11,831 nt of DNA from positions 1 through 11,831 of the forward strand of contig RBNI01006026.1 in the NCBI GenBank assembly GCA_003990745.1, read 5' to 3'. Positions 1-8,301 of this stretch are shown here, one piece after another. Both the position numbers and the translations under genes were made by a program. The number at the start of each line of letters is the position of its first letter. Position 1 is the first letter of the stretch. Under the pieces are notes generated by a model that was not told where the DNA came from, did not search any database, and saw only the letters and a program-made list of their open reading frames with translations. The DNA comes from Jimgerdemannia flammicorona. Taxonomy: Eukaryota > Mucoromycota > Endogonomycetes > Endogonales > Endogonaceae.

Positions 1-662
1 CAGGTTTTGTCCTATATTGATAAAGAATGGAGTTATTCCAAGGAAAGCTTGTTTACTATTATTATAGGCAAACTCAACTACAGTAAGATATTTATGTCAA
101 TTATCTTACCTATGAGAAACATAATTTCTTAGTATTTACTCCAGAGTTTGATTCATTCTTTCAATTTGGTCTATAGATAGTACTAGTTTAATTTCAATAT
201 AAGTGAAGAGCTTTCTAAAAATAGCTAATAAATTTTATATTTCAGTTACTAATAATGATCTTAGAAAGGCTATAATAGTAGAAGATATTATCAAATAAGA
301 GTATAGCAATTTTAGATACTGTTGTAGTTATAGCAGTAGATATAAAGTGAGCTTATTTACTAAGATAATCTATAAAGACAATAATTATATTATTTCCATT
401 CTTGGTTCAGAATAGTTGTATAATGAAATATATAGAGATTTATTTCTAATTGATAGAGGGTACTGGAATAGAATAGAGTAGTTTAGATTTTACTAGAGTT
501 GAGAACTTGTTGCATTAGTAGGTATTATAAGAAGTAATGTAGGTCTTTAGCTAGTCTGCTATATAGGACCAATAGAAGTTTTGAGAGATAACTTTATAGT
601 ATTTATCAAATCCTAGATATCTGAATATAGGATATCATAATATTCAAACAGGATAGTTTTTC
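1..662 (-). pseudogene. Integrase fragment of an older, heavily mutated relative (left flank)
   Basis: This stretch aligns base for base, apart from short deletions, with 3780-4466 of the young element, which is the zinc-binding and catalytic core part of integrase. For example, position 5 matches 3784 and position 657 matches 4461. Differences run overwhelmingly from C to T and G to A, and the stretch contains no CpG dinucleotide at all. Stops occur throughout, so no protein is made. Around 170-200 it lacks a block of roughly 17 bases that the young copy has. It continues at 11343 on the other side of the insertion. It preserves the original reading frame at the site where the young copy carries an extra base (4212-4215), which makes it useful as an outgroup. 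Confidence 0.9.
658..662. repeat. Target-site duplication, left copy (TTTTC)
   Basis: TTTTC directly precedes the LTR end TGTAAG and recurs at 11338-11342 directly after the other LTR end. Five bases is the usual duplication length for Ty3/gypsy integrases. Removing the element and one copy restores an uninterrupted alignment of the old copy to 4455-4480 of the young one, which confirms the site. Confidence 0.95.
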
Positions 663-915
663 TGTAAGAGGGTTGCTTTTTAGGGTAACTGTTACATAGT
701 TCTGGAAGGGTTTTCTGAAAGTTCTGGATATTCTGGAAGACTGTTTTCTTATGGTCAAGATCAATTTCATATGGAGTACGTCCTCTACGCTTATTGATTT
801 CAAGATCAGGTTAATGTCTCAACCAAAGTCCCTTTTTGGACTAGTTCTGGATGTTCAGGATTTTCCATATTTCAGGAAGTTTGAGAAACTAAGACCAGCT
901 TAGTTGAATTGGCAT
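663..915 (-). pseudogene. Duplicated gag 5' end inside the 3' LTR
   Basis: This is the LTR copy of the presumed gag start, corresponding to 9264-9516. An ATG at 915-913 opens the same frame as in the 5' LTR and runs to the LTR end, where it would leave the element into flanking DNA. It shares the two TAG stops near its start with the other LTR and has one more (CAA to TAA in the codon after the Arg-Arg/Arg-His position). It has no function here and is useful only for reconstructing the ancestral frame. Confidence 0.55.
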
Positions 916-1020
916 ATCACTGCAGACAATACCCAATTAGGAAATTTCGTGATGGGGTTAGGAGTAGGACCTAATGGGGAGCAGATTTACTTAAGAGTAG
1001 TTTGTGGGTTATTAAATAGG

Positions 1021-1026
1021 TTTATT
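1021..1026 (-). terminator. Polyadenylation signal AATAAA in the 3' LTR
   Basis: TTTATT on the plus strand reads AATAAA on the coding strand. It lies about 130 bases downstream of the TATA-like box at 1154-1161, where the end of R is expected. The motif is intact in both LTRs (9622-9627 in the other). Cleavage would be expected 10-30 bases further, before the duplicated gag start at 915. Confidence 0.5.
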
Positions 1027-1153
1027 TGCTATTTATGATATTGCTATACTAGAAGTAGTTGTGTAAAGGGATATTGTGGAGAAGTGCTCAGGAGTTGTGT
1101 TCAGATTGTTCAGATCTGTTTAAGTCTGAGATTCTGAGGTCTGGGGGAGGAAG

Positions 1154-1161
1154 TATTTATA
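1154..1161 (-). promoter_or_regulatory. TATA-like box, 3' LTR copy
   Basis: TATAAATA on the coding strand, identical to 9755-9762 in the 5' LTR. It is followed by a C-rich tract. In the 3' LTR it could at most drive transcription outward into the old copy. Confidence 0.45.
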
Positions 1162-1350
1162 CTAGTGAGGGGCTATCTGGACTATACTAGATATGGATGT
1201 AGCACTAAGTGCTTTGCTGAGTCGGAATGCAGTCACGTAGTATAAGTGTGATCTAATATATCAAGAGATTGTTTGATTGCTAAGTCAGTTCACAGTCATG
1301 TCATACAAAGCTAATCTAACTATACTATGACTGCTAAGCTATTTATAGGT

Positions 1351-2448
1351 TTAGGCACTGTCTAGATAGTCTTTGATGACATCACCATCAATGATATCAT
1401 CTCTGATGAAGTAGTTGTCTAGGAAGAGTGATTCGTGGATTACTTCTCCTTGTTCACTGAGGTAATAATATATTGGGACTTCATCTCCATCCCACAGGAT
1501 AGTGTTGTCTGTCTCATATGCTGGATAAGGTGTTGGTGGGCAAAGGAGGGGTATACTGTCTTCGCTTTCATCAGATTCGCTGTCTGCATACCTTCTATAG
1601 GTTATAGCACTATGAGTCATGGGGTTGTAGTAAGCTGGTAGCTGTGGTTCATGTCGCTCGTACTCAGGTGATGGAGTTATTGGTTCAATCTCAAGGATTG
1701 TCTGGAGGTACAGGTTGTATTCTCTGGTCTCTTCATTATCGTTGAAGTAATCGGGGGTGAATGCAGGTTAGTATTCATGCCAGTGGTCATTGTTTCAATA
1801 AGTCTCGTATATAGTTATGAACTGTTATAAGTTCATTGACAAGGTTGGTGGTGTGATCAGGGTTGGTAGAGATCCTTGATTTGATGTCATATTGACATCG
1901 GAGGGATCATTGTCTTCTGCTTTGTCTTTGTCAAAGTTAATTATATCATAGACATCCTTCATAGCATATCCAACTTGGGGCATTTGCAGAATGTGGTCGT
2001 CGGGGTGCGGAAAGGTTCTGTTGGTAGTCTGAATATATTTGAGATACTTGTGGTTGAGTTCTTGTATCATGTCATTGATTTGGCCATAGGACAGGGTAGC
2101 AACCATTTCACTGGTAGTAACTTGGAGATGGGGAATAAAGGTGCTATACTCATAGAAGAGTTCTCGGTATTTGTGGGTGATGAGCTTCTGATGTTGAGAT
2201 ATCTGGGTAATGTCTATATCATGGTGGTGTTCGACCATGTCTTCCAGGAGGTGGCTGATCTGGTAGTAACTTGAGATTTGTCCGATCTGGTAGACCTCGT
2301 TAAGCATGTTCAGGGCATTCCATCAGGCTTCTATAAAGTAGAGGGGTGCTAGGCTATGGATATTCATGAGGGGCAGAGGAGGTGTGGCTCGGTTGACAAT
2401 GACATTCTAAATATCAGCGTGGATGCAGTTGTAGATCTCGGTGGTCAT
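1351..2448 (-). pseudogene. U3-encoded protein of unknown function, 3' LTR copy
   Basis: A 366-codon frame (365 residues plus TAA at 1353-1351) starting at an ATG (2448-2446) that is conserved in both LTRs. This copy has five stops: TAG where the other LTR has TGG, a TGA shared by both, TAA where the other has CAA (twice), and TGA where the other has TGG. Long intact pieces remain, including 160 codons at 2307-1825 and 89 codons at 1620-1351. The product would be soluble and acidic. A helix-rich N-terminal half is followed by a Pro/Thr-rich linker and an acidic C-terminal part with a Ser/Asp/Glu cluster. I do not recognise the family. In the genomic RNA this copy lies between pol and the poly(A) site, like the MMTV LTR gene in position only; no sequence kinship is implied. 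Confidence 0.65.
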
Positions 2449-2571
2449 GTTTGTATGTTTGGAAGTTGTGGTTATTGTTTGTTTTGGTTCTCTATTTCGA
2501 CGTATCTCAGGGCTTGGTATATATGCATCTGTTCTTGATTGGTAAGATTCCGTTTGTGTGAACCTTATGTT

Positions 2572-2627
2572 CTATAACTTCGTATTGACTCAGCTTTGTG
2601 TGCTGTGACTTCTGTTTGACTCAGCTT
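2572..2627 (-). repeat. 31-bp tandem repeat with TGACTCA sites, 3' LTR copy
   Basis: Two units at 2572-2602 and 2603-2627 (the second partial) repeat with a 31-base period. Each contains TGACTCA (2586-2592 and 2617-2623), the palindromic site bound by Gcn4/CPC1/AP-1-type bZIP factors. The same arrangement occurs at 11173-11228 in the other LTR. It sits near the outer edge of U3, where enhancer-like elements are expected. Confidence 0.6.
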
Positions 2628-2737
2628 CGTGATCATACAGGTGATTTCCAGATTTGTTCAGAGGTCGCGTGTGATTTCGGTGGCTTGTTAAGAGAGTGAC
2701 GTGTGATTTCTGTGGCTTGGAGATTGTGCGCTTACAA

Positions 2738-2750
2738 CTCTCCCCTTCTT
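2738..2750 (-). promoter_or_regulatory. Polypurine tract for plus-strand DNA priming
   Basis: On the coding strand this reads AAGAAGGGGAGAG, thirteen uninterrupted purines. A single T separates it from the LTR start TGTAAG. Composition and position are those of the RNase H-resistant primer in LTR retrotransposons. Confidence 0.88.
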
Positions 2751-3167
2751 AGCTTTCGACATCCTCGTCAGGGCCTTCTAATTTTGTTCTAGTGTTGTTA
2801 CACTATTTGGGAGGTCAAAAGTCTGGTAAAGTCCATTTTTTTCAGAAAGTGGCATGCTCGTAGTATAGTTGCCTAACACATTGGATTCACATGTTAAAGG
2901 GTCGTATGTTCAATGCCGTGTACCAGAAGTGATTCTGACATCATTCACTGCTGGGGAATTTCCTCTAAGAAATCTTCTTAAATGTCTATACCTCGTTTCC
3001 CACTAATGGTATGGGAAGAATAGGCTTGCTTTCAGTTTTGCTATTTTTCCAGAGGGTCAGTATTCTTTTATTCTGTCTTGCTGAGTTCTTGATTAGGTTT
3101 GTGATAATTATAATATTCGAGAGGGTAATATATGTTATGTACTGATAGGTGCAGGAGTATTCAGTAT
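2751..3167 (-). other. Noncoding 3' region between pol stop and polypurine tract
   Basis: About 417 bases follow the chromodomain stop. The pol frame has no further domain here. An 83-codon frame at 3237-2986 overlaps the chromodomain in another register, has no recognisable motif and is probably chance. On the plus strand, 2851-2925 resembles a decayed tRNA (see findings). I see no other structure in this stretch. Confidence 0.5.
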
Positions 3168-3176
3168 TCAGTTGTT

Positions 3177-3335
3177 CAAGGAATTGTATTCCTGAACTAA
3201 GTTGGTAGCATTCTGGAGATTGGTCTTGGGTTCCCATATTGCATCATGGATCAGATAACCTTTCTATTTGATGAGGTACTCGGGGTGGTTCTTGTGGCCA
3301 TATCTGTTGAGGATTTGTTCAACTTCATATTCTTC
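3177..3335 (-). pseudogene. Chromodomain at the C-terminus of integrase
   Basis: About 53 residues show the chromodomain pattern: an acidic-aromatic start (EEYEVEQIL), a middle strand (EYLIK, stop, KGY) and the C-terminal helix region (WEPKTNL, then LVQEY). The stop TAG at 3266-3264 replaces the expected Trp of the IKWKGY-type motif by one G-to-A change. A second TAG (3338-3336) lies just before the domain. Pol ends at TGA 3170-3168, a few residues after the domain, as usual for chromoviruses. In this family the domain is known to recognise histone methylation marks and steer integration to heterochromatin. That fits the insertion into a mutated relative, although this copy's chromodomain is itself broken. 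Confidence 0.88.
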
Positions 3336-3344
3336 CTAGTCATT

Positions 3345-4575
3345 AATAATGATAGATGCAGGTCGTTTTGTAGTTCGGTTCAGGAATAGTTCATCATCAT
3401 TGTCATTATATTGTTTGAGATATTGGACATTGAAGACTGGGTGAATCTTAATAGTGTCCAGTAGTGCTAATTTGTAGAAGGTCAAAGAGACTTGTGAAAT
3501 GACTTCAAATGGTCCAATGAACTTACTGTTCAGCTTTGTAGATGGTCTGTGCTTAAGGTTATCAACTCGGTATCCTCAGATATCTAATAGAACTTTTTCT
3601 CCAATATCAAAGGTTTCTTTTCGGCGATGTTGGTTAACATATTGTGACTGTTGTTCTTGAGCTCACGATAAATTCTCAATTGCGATCTGGCTTAGATTAT
3701 GCATTCAGAGTAAGAATTCTTCAACAGCTTTGACTGTAGAGGGTTCTTCAGTGGTTCGGATGAGTGTCAGAGGAGTGTTTGGGTTTTGTCCAGTGTTGGC
3801 AAAGAATGGGGTCATTCCAAGAGAGGCTTGCTTGCTGTTATTATAGGTAAACTCGACTGCAGTGAGGTTTTCATGCCAATCATCTTGTCTGTAGGAGACA
3901 TAGTTTCTTAGCATTTGTTCCAGAGTTTGGTTCATCCATTCAGTTTGGCCATCAGTTTTGGGGTGAAAGGCTGTAGATAGTGCAAGTTTTGTTCCAAGGT
4001 GTATATGGAGGGCTTTCCAAAAATGGCTGGTGAATTTCGGGTCTTGGTCACTAACAATGATCTTAGGAAAACCATGATAGTGGAAGATATTGTCAAACAA
4101 GAGTATAGCTATGTCTGGTGCTGTTGCAGTGGTAGTGGTTGGTACAAGGTAAGCTTGTTTGCTGAGATAGTCCACAAAGACCACAATTGCATCTTTTCCA
4201 TTCTTGGTTCAGGGGTAGTTGTACAATAAAGTCCATAGAGATTTGTTCTCAATTAGCAGATGGTATTGGGATAGGGTGGAGTAGACCAGGTTTTGCTAGT
4301 GTTGAGGACTTGTTGCATTGGCAGGCATCACAGAAAGTGATATAGGTCTTTAGCTGATCTGCCATCCAGGGCCAATAGAAGTTTCAGGAGATAACTTCAT
4401 AGTATTTATCAAATCCTAAGTGTCCAGCTGTAGGGGCATCATGATATTCGAATAGAATAGTCCTTCAGAGGTCTCAGTTGTTTGGAACATACAATCTGTC
4501 CTTGTAGTAGATAGCATTGTCTCTAAGTTGGTATTGATTGTATCAGGTATACTTGTCAGTATCATCACTGTTCAG
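3345..4575 (-). pseudogene. Integrase, HHCC plus DD35E core plus GPF module
   Basis: The N-terminal zinc site is visible as His at 4443-4441 and 4422-4420 and Cys at 4332-4330 and 4323-4321 (H-X6-H-X28-C-X2-C, counting stop codons). Catalytic Asp lies in MDF at 4233-4231, the second Asp in VSDQDPKF at 4049-4047, and Glu in DGQTE at 3941-3939, with exactly 35 residues between the last two. A GPF triplet at 3515-3507 marks the GPY/F module before the chromodomain. An extra base in the run at 4212-4215 shifts the frame between the first and second Asp. Stops include two TGA in the segment before the zinc site, then TGA at Arg- or Trp-like positions. The 160-codon open piece at 4184-3705 carries most of the core. 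Confidence 0.92.
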
Positions 4576-4581
4576 GATTTC

Positions 4582-5950
4582 TCAGAGTGCTTGAGCTTCC
4601 TTATCATTGGCACATGCTGTGATGATTTGTTCCATGATGGAGTTTGTAACCAGGGTGAGAGTTTGGATAACTTCTTCCATGGGTGGTCTGGAGATTGTAT
4701 TGGCAACAATGTTTTCCTTGCCAGGGCAGTACTGGATTTCATAGTCAAAGTTGGTGAAGACTTTCATCCATCTGGCTTGCTTTCGAGAAAGGGTAGCCTG
4801 GGTCTTGATGTTGACTAATGACTTGTGGTCAGTCAATATAGTGAAGTGTGCTCCTTCTAAGTATGGTCGCCATTTGATCAGAGTGTCTACGATGGCTAAC
4901 ATTTCCTTCTCGTGAGTTACATAGTTGATTTCGGTGTCATTGAACTTGCAGGAGTGATAGGCCACAGGGTGTCCTTCTTGCATGAGTACTGCTCTAAGAG
5001 CTAGGTCAGAGGCATCAGTGGTAACTTCATATAGTAGGGCAGGATTTGCTACTTGAAGTACTGGAGTGATTATCAAAGTATCTTTCAATGCTTGAAAGGC
5101 TGTATCTTGTTTGGGTCCCCAATTTGCAAGATTGTTGAAGTCTTTCTCTTGTTTCATGGTCCAGGGTTGTTCTTCTTTCTTGCTATGCTTGATCATTTGG
5201 ATAAGGGCAGTGGCGATTTTGGCAAAGTTGGCAACAAATCATCTGTAATAGTTTGCTAATCCCAGGAATGACTGGAGGTCTTTCAGCTTCTTGGGTCTGG
5301 GCCAATCTTTGATTGTGGAGATTTTGCTGGGGTCCACTTTGATTCTATTTGGTATGATGATATGTCTAAGGAACTGAATTTCTTTTAGGAGAAATTCGCA
5401 CTTGCTGAGTTTTGCGAAGAGTCAGTTTTCTCGGAGTTTCAGTAGTACTAGTTCAAGATGTTTGAGATGTTCCTCCAGGGTTTTGCTAAAGACTAGGATG
5501 TCGTCAATATAAACAACAATGAATTTGTCCAGGTATGGATATAAGATAGTATTTATCAGTGTCTGGAAGGTTGCAGGAGCATTAGTTAAGCCAAAGGGCA
5601 TAACCAGGAATTCGAAATATCCATAGTAGGTTTGGAAGGCTGTCTTGTAGATGTCTTCTTCTTTTATAGCAATTTGCCAGTAACCATTTTGCAGGTCAAA
5701 GGAGCTCATGAATTGTGGGTTGGTAAGCCTATTAAATATTTCATCGATTCTGGATAGTGGGTAACAGTTCTTGATGGTCTGTTCATTGAGGTCGTGGTAA
5801 TCAATGCATATTCGCAGGTCTCCTCCTTTCTTGACAACAAAGAGGACTGGTGCACCATAGGGTGATACACTGGGTCTGATAAATCCTTGTTCCAGGAGTT
5901 CATCAATTTCTTTCTTGAGTACATCAATTTCTTTTGGAGACATGTGGTAG
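4582..5950 (-). pseudogene. Reverse transcriptase and RNase H
   Basis: The RT runs from the [20 protein letters not shown] region (5943) through [18 protein letters not shown], the [10 protein letters not shown] and [13 protein letters not shown] blocks, to the catalytic YIDD at 5511-5500, all in family order. TGA stops interrupt it at 5421-5419 and in the YYR-stop-FV motif near 5240, both at expected Arg. RNase H follows with TTDASD (about 5022-5005), HEKEMLAIV, LTDHKSL and the final KENIVANTISR. Where that last motif normally has the fourth catalytic Asp there is Asn (4701-4699), explained by one CpG transition. The domain order and YIDD variant are ordinary for chromoviruses. Active-site residues of RT itself are intact; the protein is lost through the stops. 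Confidence 0.95.
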
Positions 5951-6329
5951 ATTGACTTGAAGGCTGGTTTGGCATCTGGAATAGTCTTAATGACATGGTC
6001 TACTGCTCATTTGGGAGGTAGGCCTTTCGGGAGTTTCTTTGGGAATATGTCTCGGAATTTCTGGAGTAGCGGTCTGACATGGCTGTCAACTTTGGAAAAG
6101 TCTTCTTCAGAGTTCTCAGGTTCTCCTTTTGATGGGCGGATGGAGATAGCAAAAAGAGGGCATTTCTTGGCCAATTTCTTGAGTTGTAGCTTATTGATGT
6201 GGGTGATTTTTGGTCCTGGGTCACTAGAGTTGAGTGGGTCCTTTTCACCTTGTAGTTTGAAGTTGTGGCATCCTTTCTTGATGGTCAGAGAATGGTTTAC
6301 CCAATCAATCATAGGGTTCTCTTGTTTTA

Positions 6330-6620
6330 ACCATGGAGTTCCAAGGATGATTTCATTGTCAGGGAGTGGTACGATCTGGAGGGTAATATATACTCGATAG
6401 TTACCAATTCAGAAGGGTAGATTGCGGACTTCCTTGCTAATGACATGTGAGGTTCCATCAGCTGTAGCAACTGCTTGAGTTTGTTATACCGGGGAGGTGA
6501 AGACCTTGAGTCTATTGGCTGTTTCTTCATTGATGAAGTTGCCAGAGGCACCACTGTCTATCATGATCTTGACAGGTGCTCGATTGACAAAAACTTTAAG
6601 TATAAGCAGTTTGTCTGATC
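6330..6620 (-). pseudogene. Retropepsin-type aspartic protease
   Basis: The catalytic triad region IMIDSGASGNFI is clear, with the active Asp at 6558-6556. About 65 codons later IILGTPWL supplies the second conserved element, the hydrophobic flap-to-C-terminal motif of gypsy proteases, followed by a WVNHSLTIKKG-type linker into RT. Two stops interrupt the domain: TAA at 6486-6484 and a TGA in the PF-stop-IGN stretch near 6407. The enzyme would act as a homodimer to process the fusion polyprotein. It lies in the same frame as the dUTPase upstream and RT downstream. The segment at 6312-6007 between protease and RT is open and ends in TGA at 6009-6007. Confidence 0.88.
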
Positions 6621-6687
6621 CAATGGTAGTGATTTCAGTTGTAGGAGCTTTCCTTCTGTTGGTTCTTCTTTGAGCCAGTTCATTGAC

Positions 6688-6804
6688 ACAAGAGAAGCAA
6701 TCATCAATCATTCGAGAAGAGTACATTTCAATGCCATGGGGGCATTGGCCACTTGGTACATATCCATCTTCAATTTTCTTGTAGAATTGTTCTTCTTTGT
6801 TCAT
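6688..6804 (-). pseudogene. Linker with a compact Cys/His motif between dUTPase and protease
   Basis: After a TAA (6813-6811) the frame reopens. It carries a Cys-Pro-His-Gly group (Cys at 6744-6742, His two residues on) and a Cys-X2-Cys pair ending at 6690-6688, twelve residues separating the His from the first Cys of the pair. The spacing could bind one zinc ion, as small treble-clef or ribbon motifs do. I do not recognise a named family. Downstream is a basic stretch (QRRTNRRK) leading into the protease. The open segment runs 6804-6484 and therefore joins this motif to the protease without interruption. Confidence 0.45.
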
Positions 6805-6814
6805 GGTAGGTTAG

Positions 6815-7203
6815 ACTGGGGCCTTGTTTGATGAGCCAAATCCTTTAGATCCTCAGATGGTAGGCAGTAGTTCAGGGTCTTTCTTGACTGTCAGGTTTGA
6901 CTCGATTTTTTCGAATAGGATCTGGGCAATACAGAATCTAATGGAAATCTTGAAGGGTGTCCAACTGTGGTTTCAGATGAGGATAATAATTTCACCTGTG
7001 TAATCTTCATCAATGACTCCTCCTTCTATTGAGAGTCCTTTCAATGCTAGGCTGCTGCGACAGCATATTCTTCTAACATGTCCTTCAGGAATTTGGATAC
7101 TGATTCCTGTGTAGACTTGCTTAACTTCTCAGTTAGAGACTGTAGCTTCTTTGGATGCATACAGGTCATATCCAGCTGCTTTTTGACTTCCTTTAGTTGG
7201 GGC
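6815..7203 (-). pseudogene. Trimeric-type dUTPase domain within the polyprotein
   Basis: About 130 codons carry all five motifs of the homotrimeric dUTPase family in order. Motif 1 is AAGYDLYA (AGYDLY at 7176-7159). Motif 2 is CRSSLAL (7059-7042). Motif 3 is GGVIDEDYTGEI (about 7023-6988), with the catalytic Asp. Motif 4 is IAQILFEKI (about 6930-6905). Motif 5 is GSKGFGSS (about 6852-6830), the Phe-containing C-terminal arm. The enzyme hydrolyses dUTP to dUMP and pyrophosphate and would limit uracil incorporation during reverse transcription. Three TGA stops break it (7131-7129, 6975-6973, 6855-6853); the last sits where the family has the Arg that precedes Gly in motif 5. It is in frame with the zinc knuckle upstream and protease downstream. 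Similar placement is known in betaretroviruses; sequence kinship with those cannot be judged here. Confidence 0.93.
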
Positions 7204-7311
7204 CTTAGCAGTTTGTCTTAACTTGACAAAGTCTAGTATTCTGGTGGTCAGATTGTTGAGGTGGTACAGAGTGGTAACAGTTGCTCATGTTGCTGTTCGG
7301 GGTTTTCAGTT

Positions 7312-7356
7312 AGGGTAGGCACTGGCCATGTGTCCTGTCTTTCAGCAATAGAAGCA
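7312..7356 (-). pseudogene. Nucleocapsid CCHC zinc knuckle
   Basis: The motif reads Cys-Phe-Tyr-Cys, stop, Lys-Thr-Gly-His-Met-Ala-Ser-Ala-Tyr, that is C-X2-C-X4-H-X4-C with two defects. A TGA (7344-7342) replaces a residue, probably Arg, and the last Cys is now Tyr (7317-7315, TGC to TAC). Both are single transitions. The knuckle would bind the element's RNA for packaging. It is preceded by a Lys/Glu-rich stretch (about 7520-7480) and followed within about 40 codons by the dUTPase. Confidence 0.85.
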
Positions 7357-7533
7357 TGCTCTGCTTCTTCTAAGTTCATTCCTTTCGCCTTCAGTGAGTT
7401 TCTTAAAGGTACTTGGCTGGGTGGGTTCATGATTTCTGGGTGTCCACAAAGTGGATATTGAGAGAGCTCAGGATACTTCATGCTTGGGTTCTTCTTTCTT
7501 AGTCCAAGTCTTTTCCTTGTTGTTGAATTGTCT

Positions 7534-8301
7534 TCAGGGCAGAATGGGTCCAGCTGTTAGGATCTGCTTGACCATAGTCTTGATTCTTGCCAGGCACCAT
7601 TGTTGGTGGTCACAACCAACTGGGTGTCCTTGTTCTCGGATTTTTCTAGTAAGCCATTCAGGCAGGGCATCGAATAAATGATCTGCTCTTATACCATTTT
7701 GTGCTTTATCATTGGCAATATATCCTAGGCCAACAGTGTTCAGGAGTGACTTGAGTTTTGTACAGAAGGTTTCGAATTCCTCCTTGTCATATATATCGAA
7801 TTTGAGGTTGCAGAGTTTTACTCGGGATTCAGTGATCATGGTTTCATTGCGATATTGAGCAATCATGAGTTGTTTAAGTCCAGGGGCTGCAGGATGGGCT
7901 CCATATCCTGGAGCATTATTTGCTACATTCTGAGCAACTACTGCAGGTCGGGTGTCCCATGTGAGAGGTTTTTCGGGAAGGGTTCGCCACCATTCTTCAG
8001 CAGGTCCTCGGAAGAATGTAACAACTTGGTAGACATAGGCGGTAGTAGTAGTAAAGAGTTGTTCCAGAGTGTGGTCTTGATTGTTTGTTAGAATGCAGTC
8101 AGCAACTTGCTCATTGGTCTATTGATTGGCTTTAAAGTTGGTGTCAACTACACTAATGAAGCTTTGGACTTCTTGTGCAGTACCATTGAAGGTAGGTAGA
8201 CTCAGATTTTTTGTAGGTCAGGTCTGTTCAGCTAAGGTAGTAATGGTTGCTACCATTATGGCTACCTGGGCTGTGAGGTCTAAAATCTATTGATTTGCCA
8301 T
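7534..8301 (-). pseudogene. Gag capsid-like region
   Basis: The region starts at the in-frame ATG 8301-8299 (MANQ) and runs into the knuckle. After a short hydrophobic helix (LTAQVAIMVATITTLA) comes LSLPTFNGTAQEV, matching the LPxFxG entry of retrotransposon Gag capsids. Then come FFRGPAEEWWRTLP, the family's Trp-rich turn, and a long helical C-terminal half from 7866 to 7534 that is uninterrupted for 110 codons. Stops in the first half are TAG, TGA, TAG at Gln or Arg/Trp-like positions. The ATG at 8301 could itself be the translation start, but the frame upstream is also protein-like and open for long stretches, so I treat it as internal. Role: particle assembly. Confidence 0.78.

Larger units (their letters stand above)
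663..2736 (-). repeat. 3' LTR (2074 bp)
   Basis: This is the LTR downstream of pol in transcription direction. It starts TGTAAG and ends CTTACA, an exact inverted pair, and matches 9264-11337 along its whole length at a constant offset of 8601, so there are no net indels. Over the first ~175 bases I counted about 15 differences, all transitions. At 2 kb it is long for a fungal gypsy LTR because U3 holds a 365-codon frame. Read on the minus strand, U3 runs from 2736 to shortly past the TATA-like box at 1154-1161. R should end a little beyond the AATAAA at 1021-1026, and U5 ends at 663. Confidence 0.96.

Noticed and set aside
1340..1347. TATA-like box after the U3 frame as the main promoter
   Set aside because: A second identical box with a C-rich run downstream and a properly spaced AATAAA fits the R region better; kept only as an alternative.
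2986..3237. 83-codon minus-strand frame after the chromodomain
   Set aside because: It overlaps the chromodomain in a different register and has no recognisable features; probably chance.
5706..5996. Minus-strand frames overlapping RT and the linker in another register (5996-5706 and 6248-6000)
   Set aside because: The real frame with RT motifs overlaps them completely; they are out-of-register shadows.
5957..6400. 147-codon plus-strand open frame, and other plus-strand frames at 1975-2274, 4528-4818 and 7855-8091
   Set aside because: They lie antisense to clear gag-pol or U3 coding sequence, have no recognisable motif, and are expected by chance opposite a coding strand.
7248..7481. 77-codon minus-strand frame over the zinc knuckle
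   Set aside because: It is shifted relative to the frame with the CCHC motif and the dUTPase, and shows no motif of its own.
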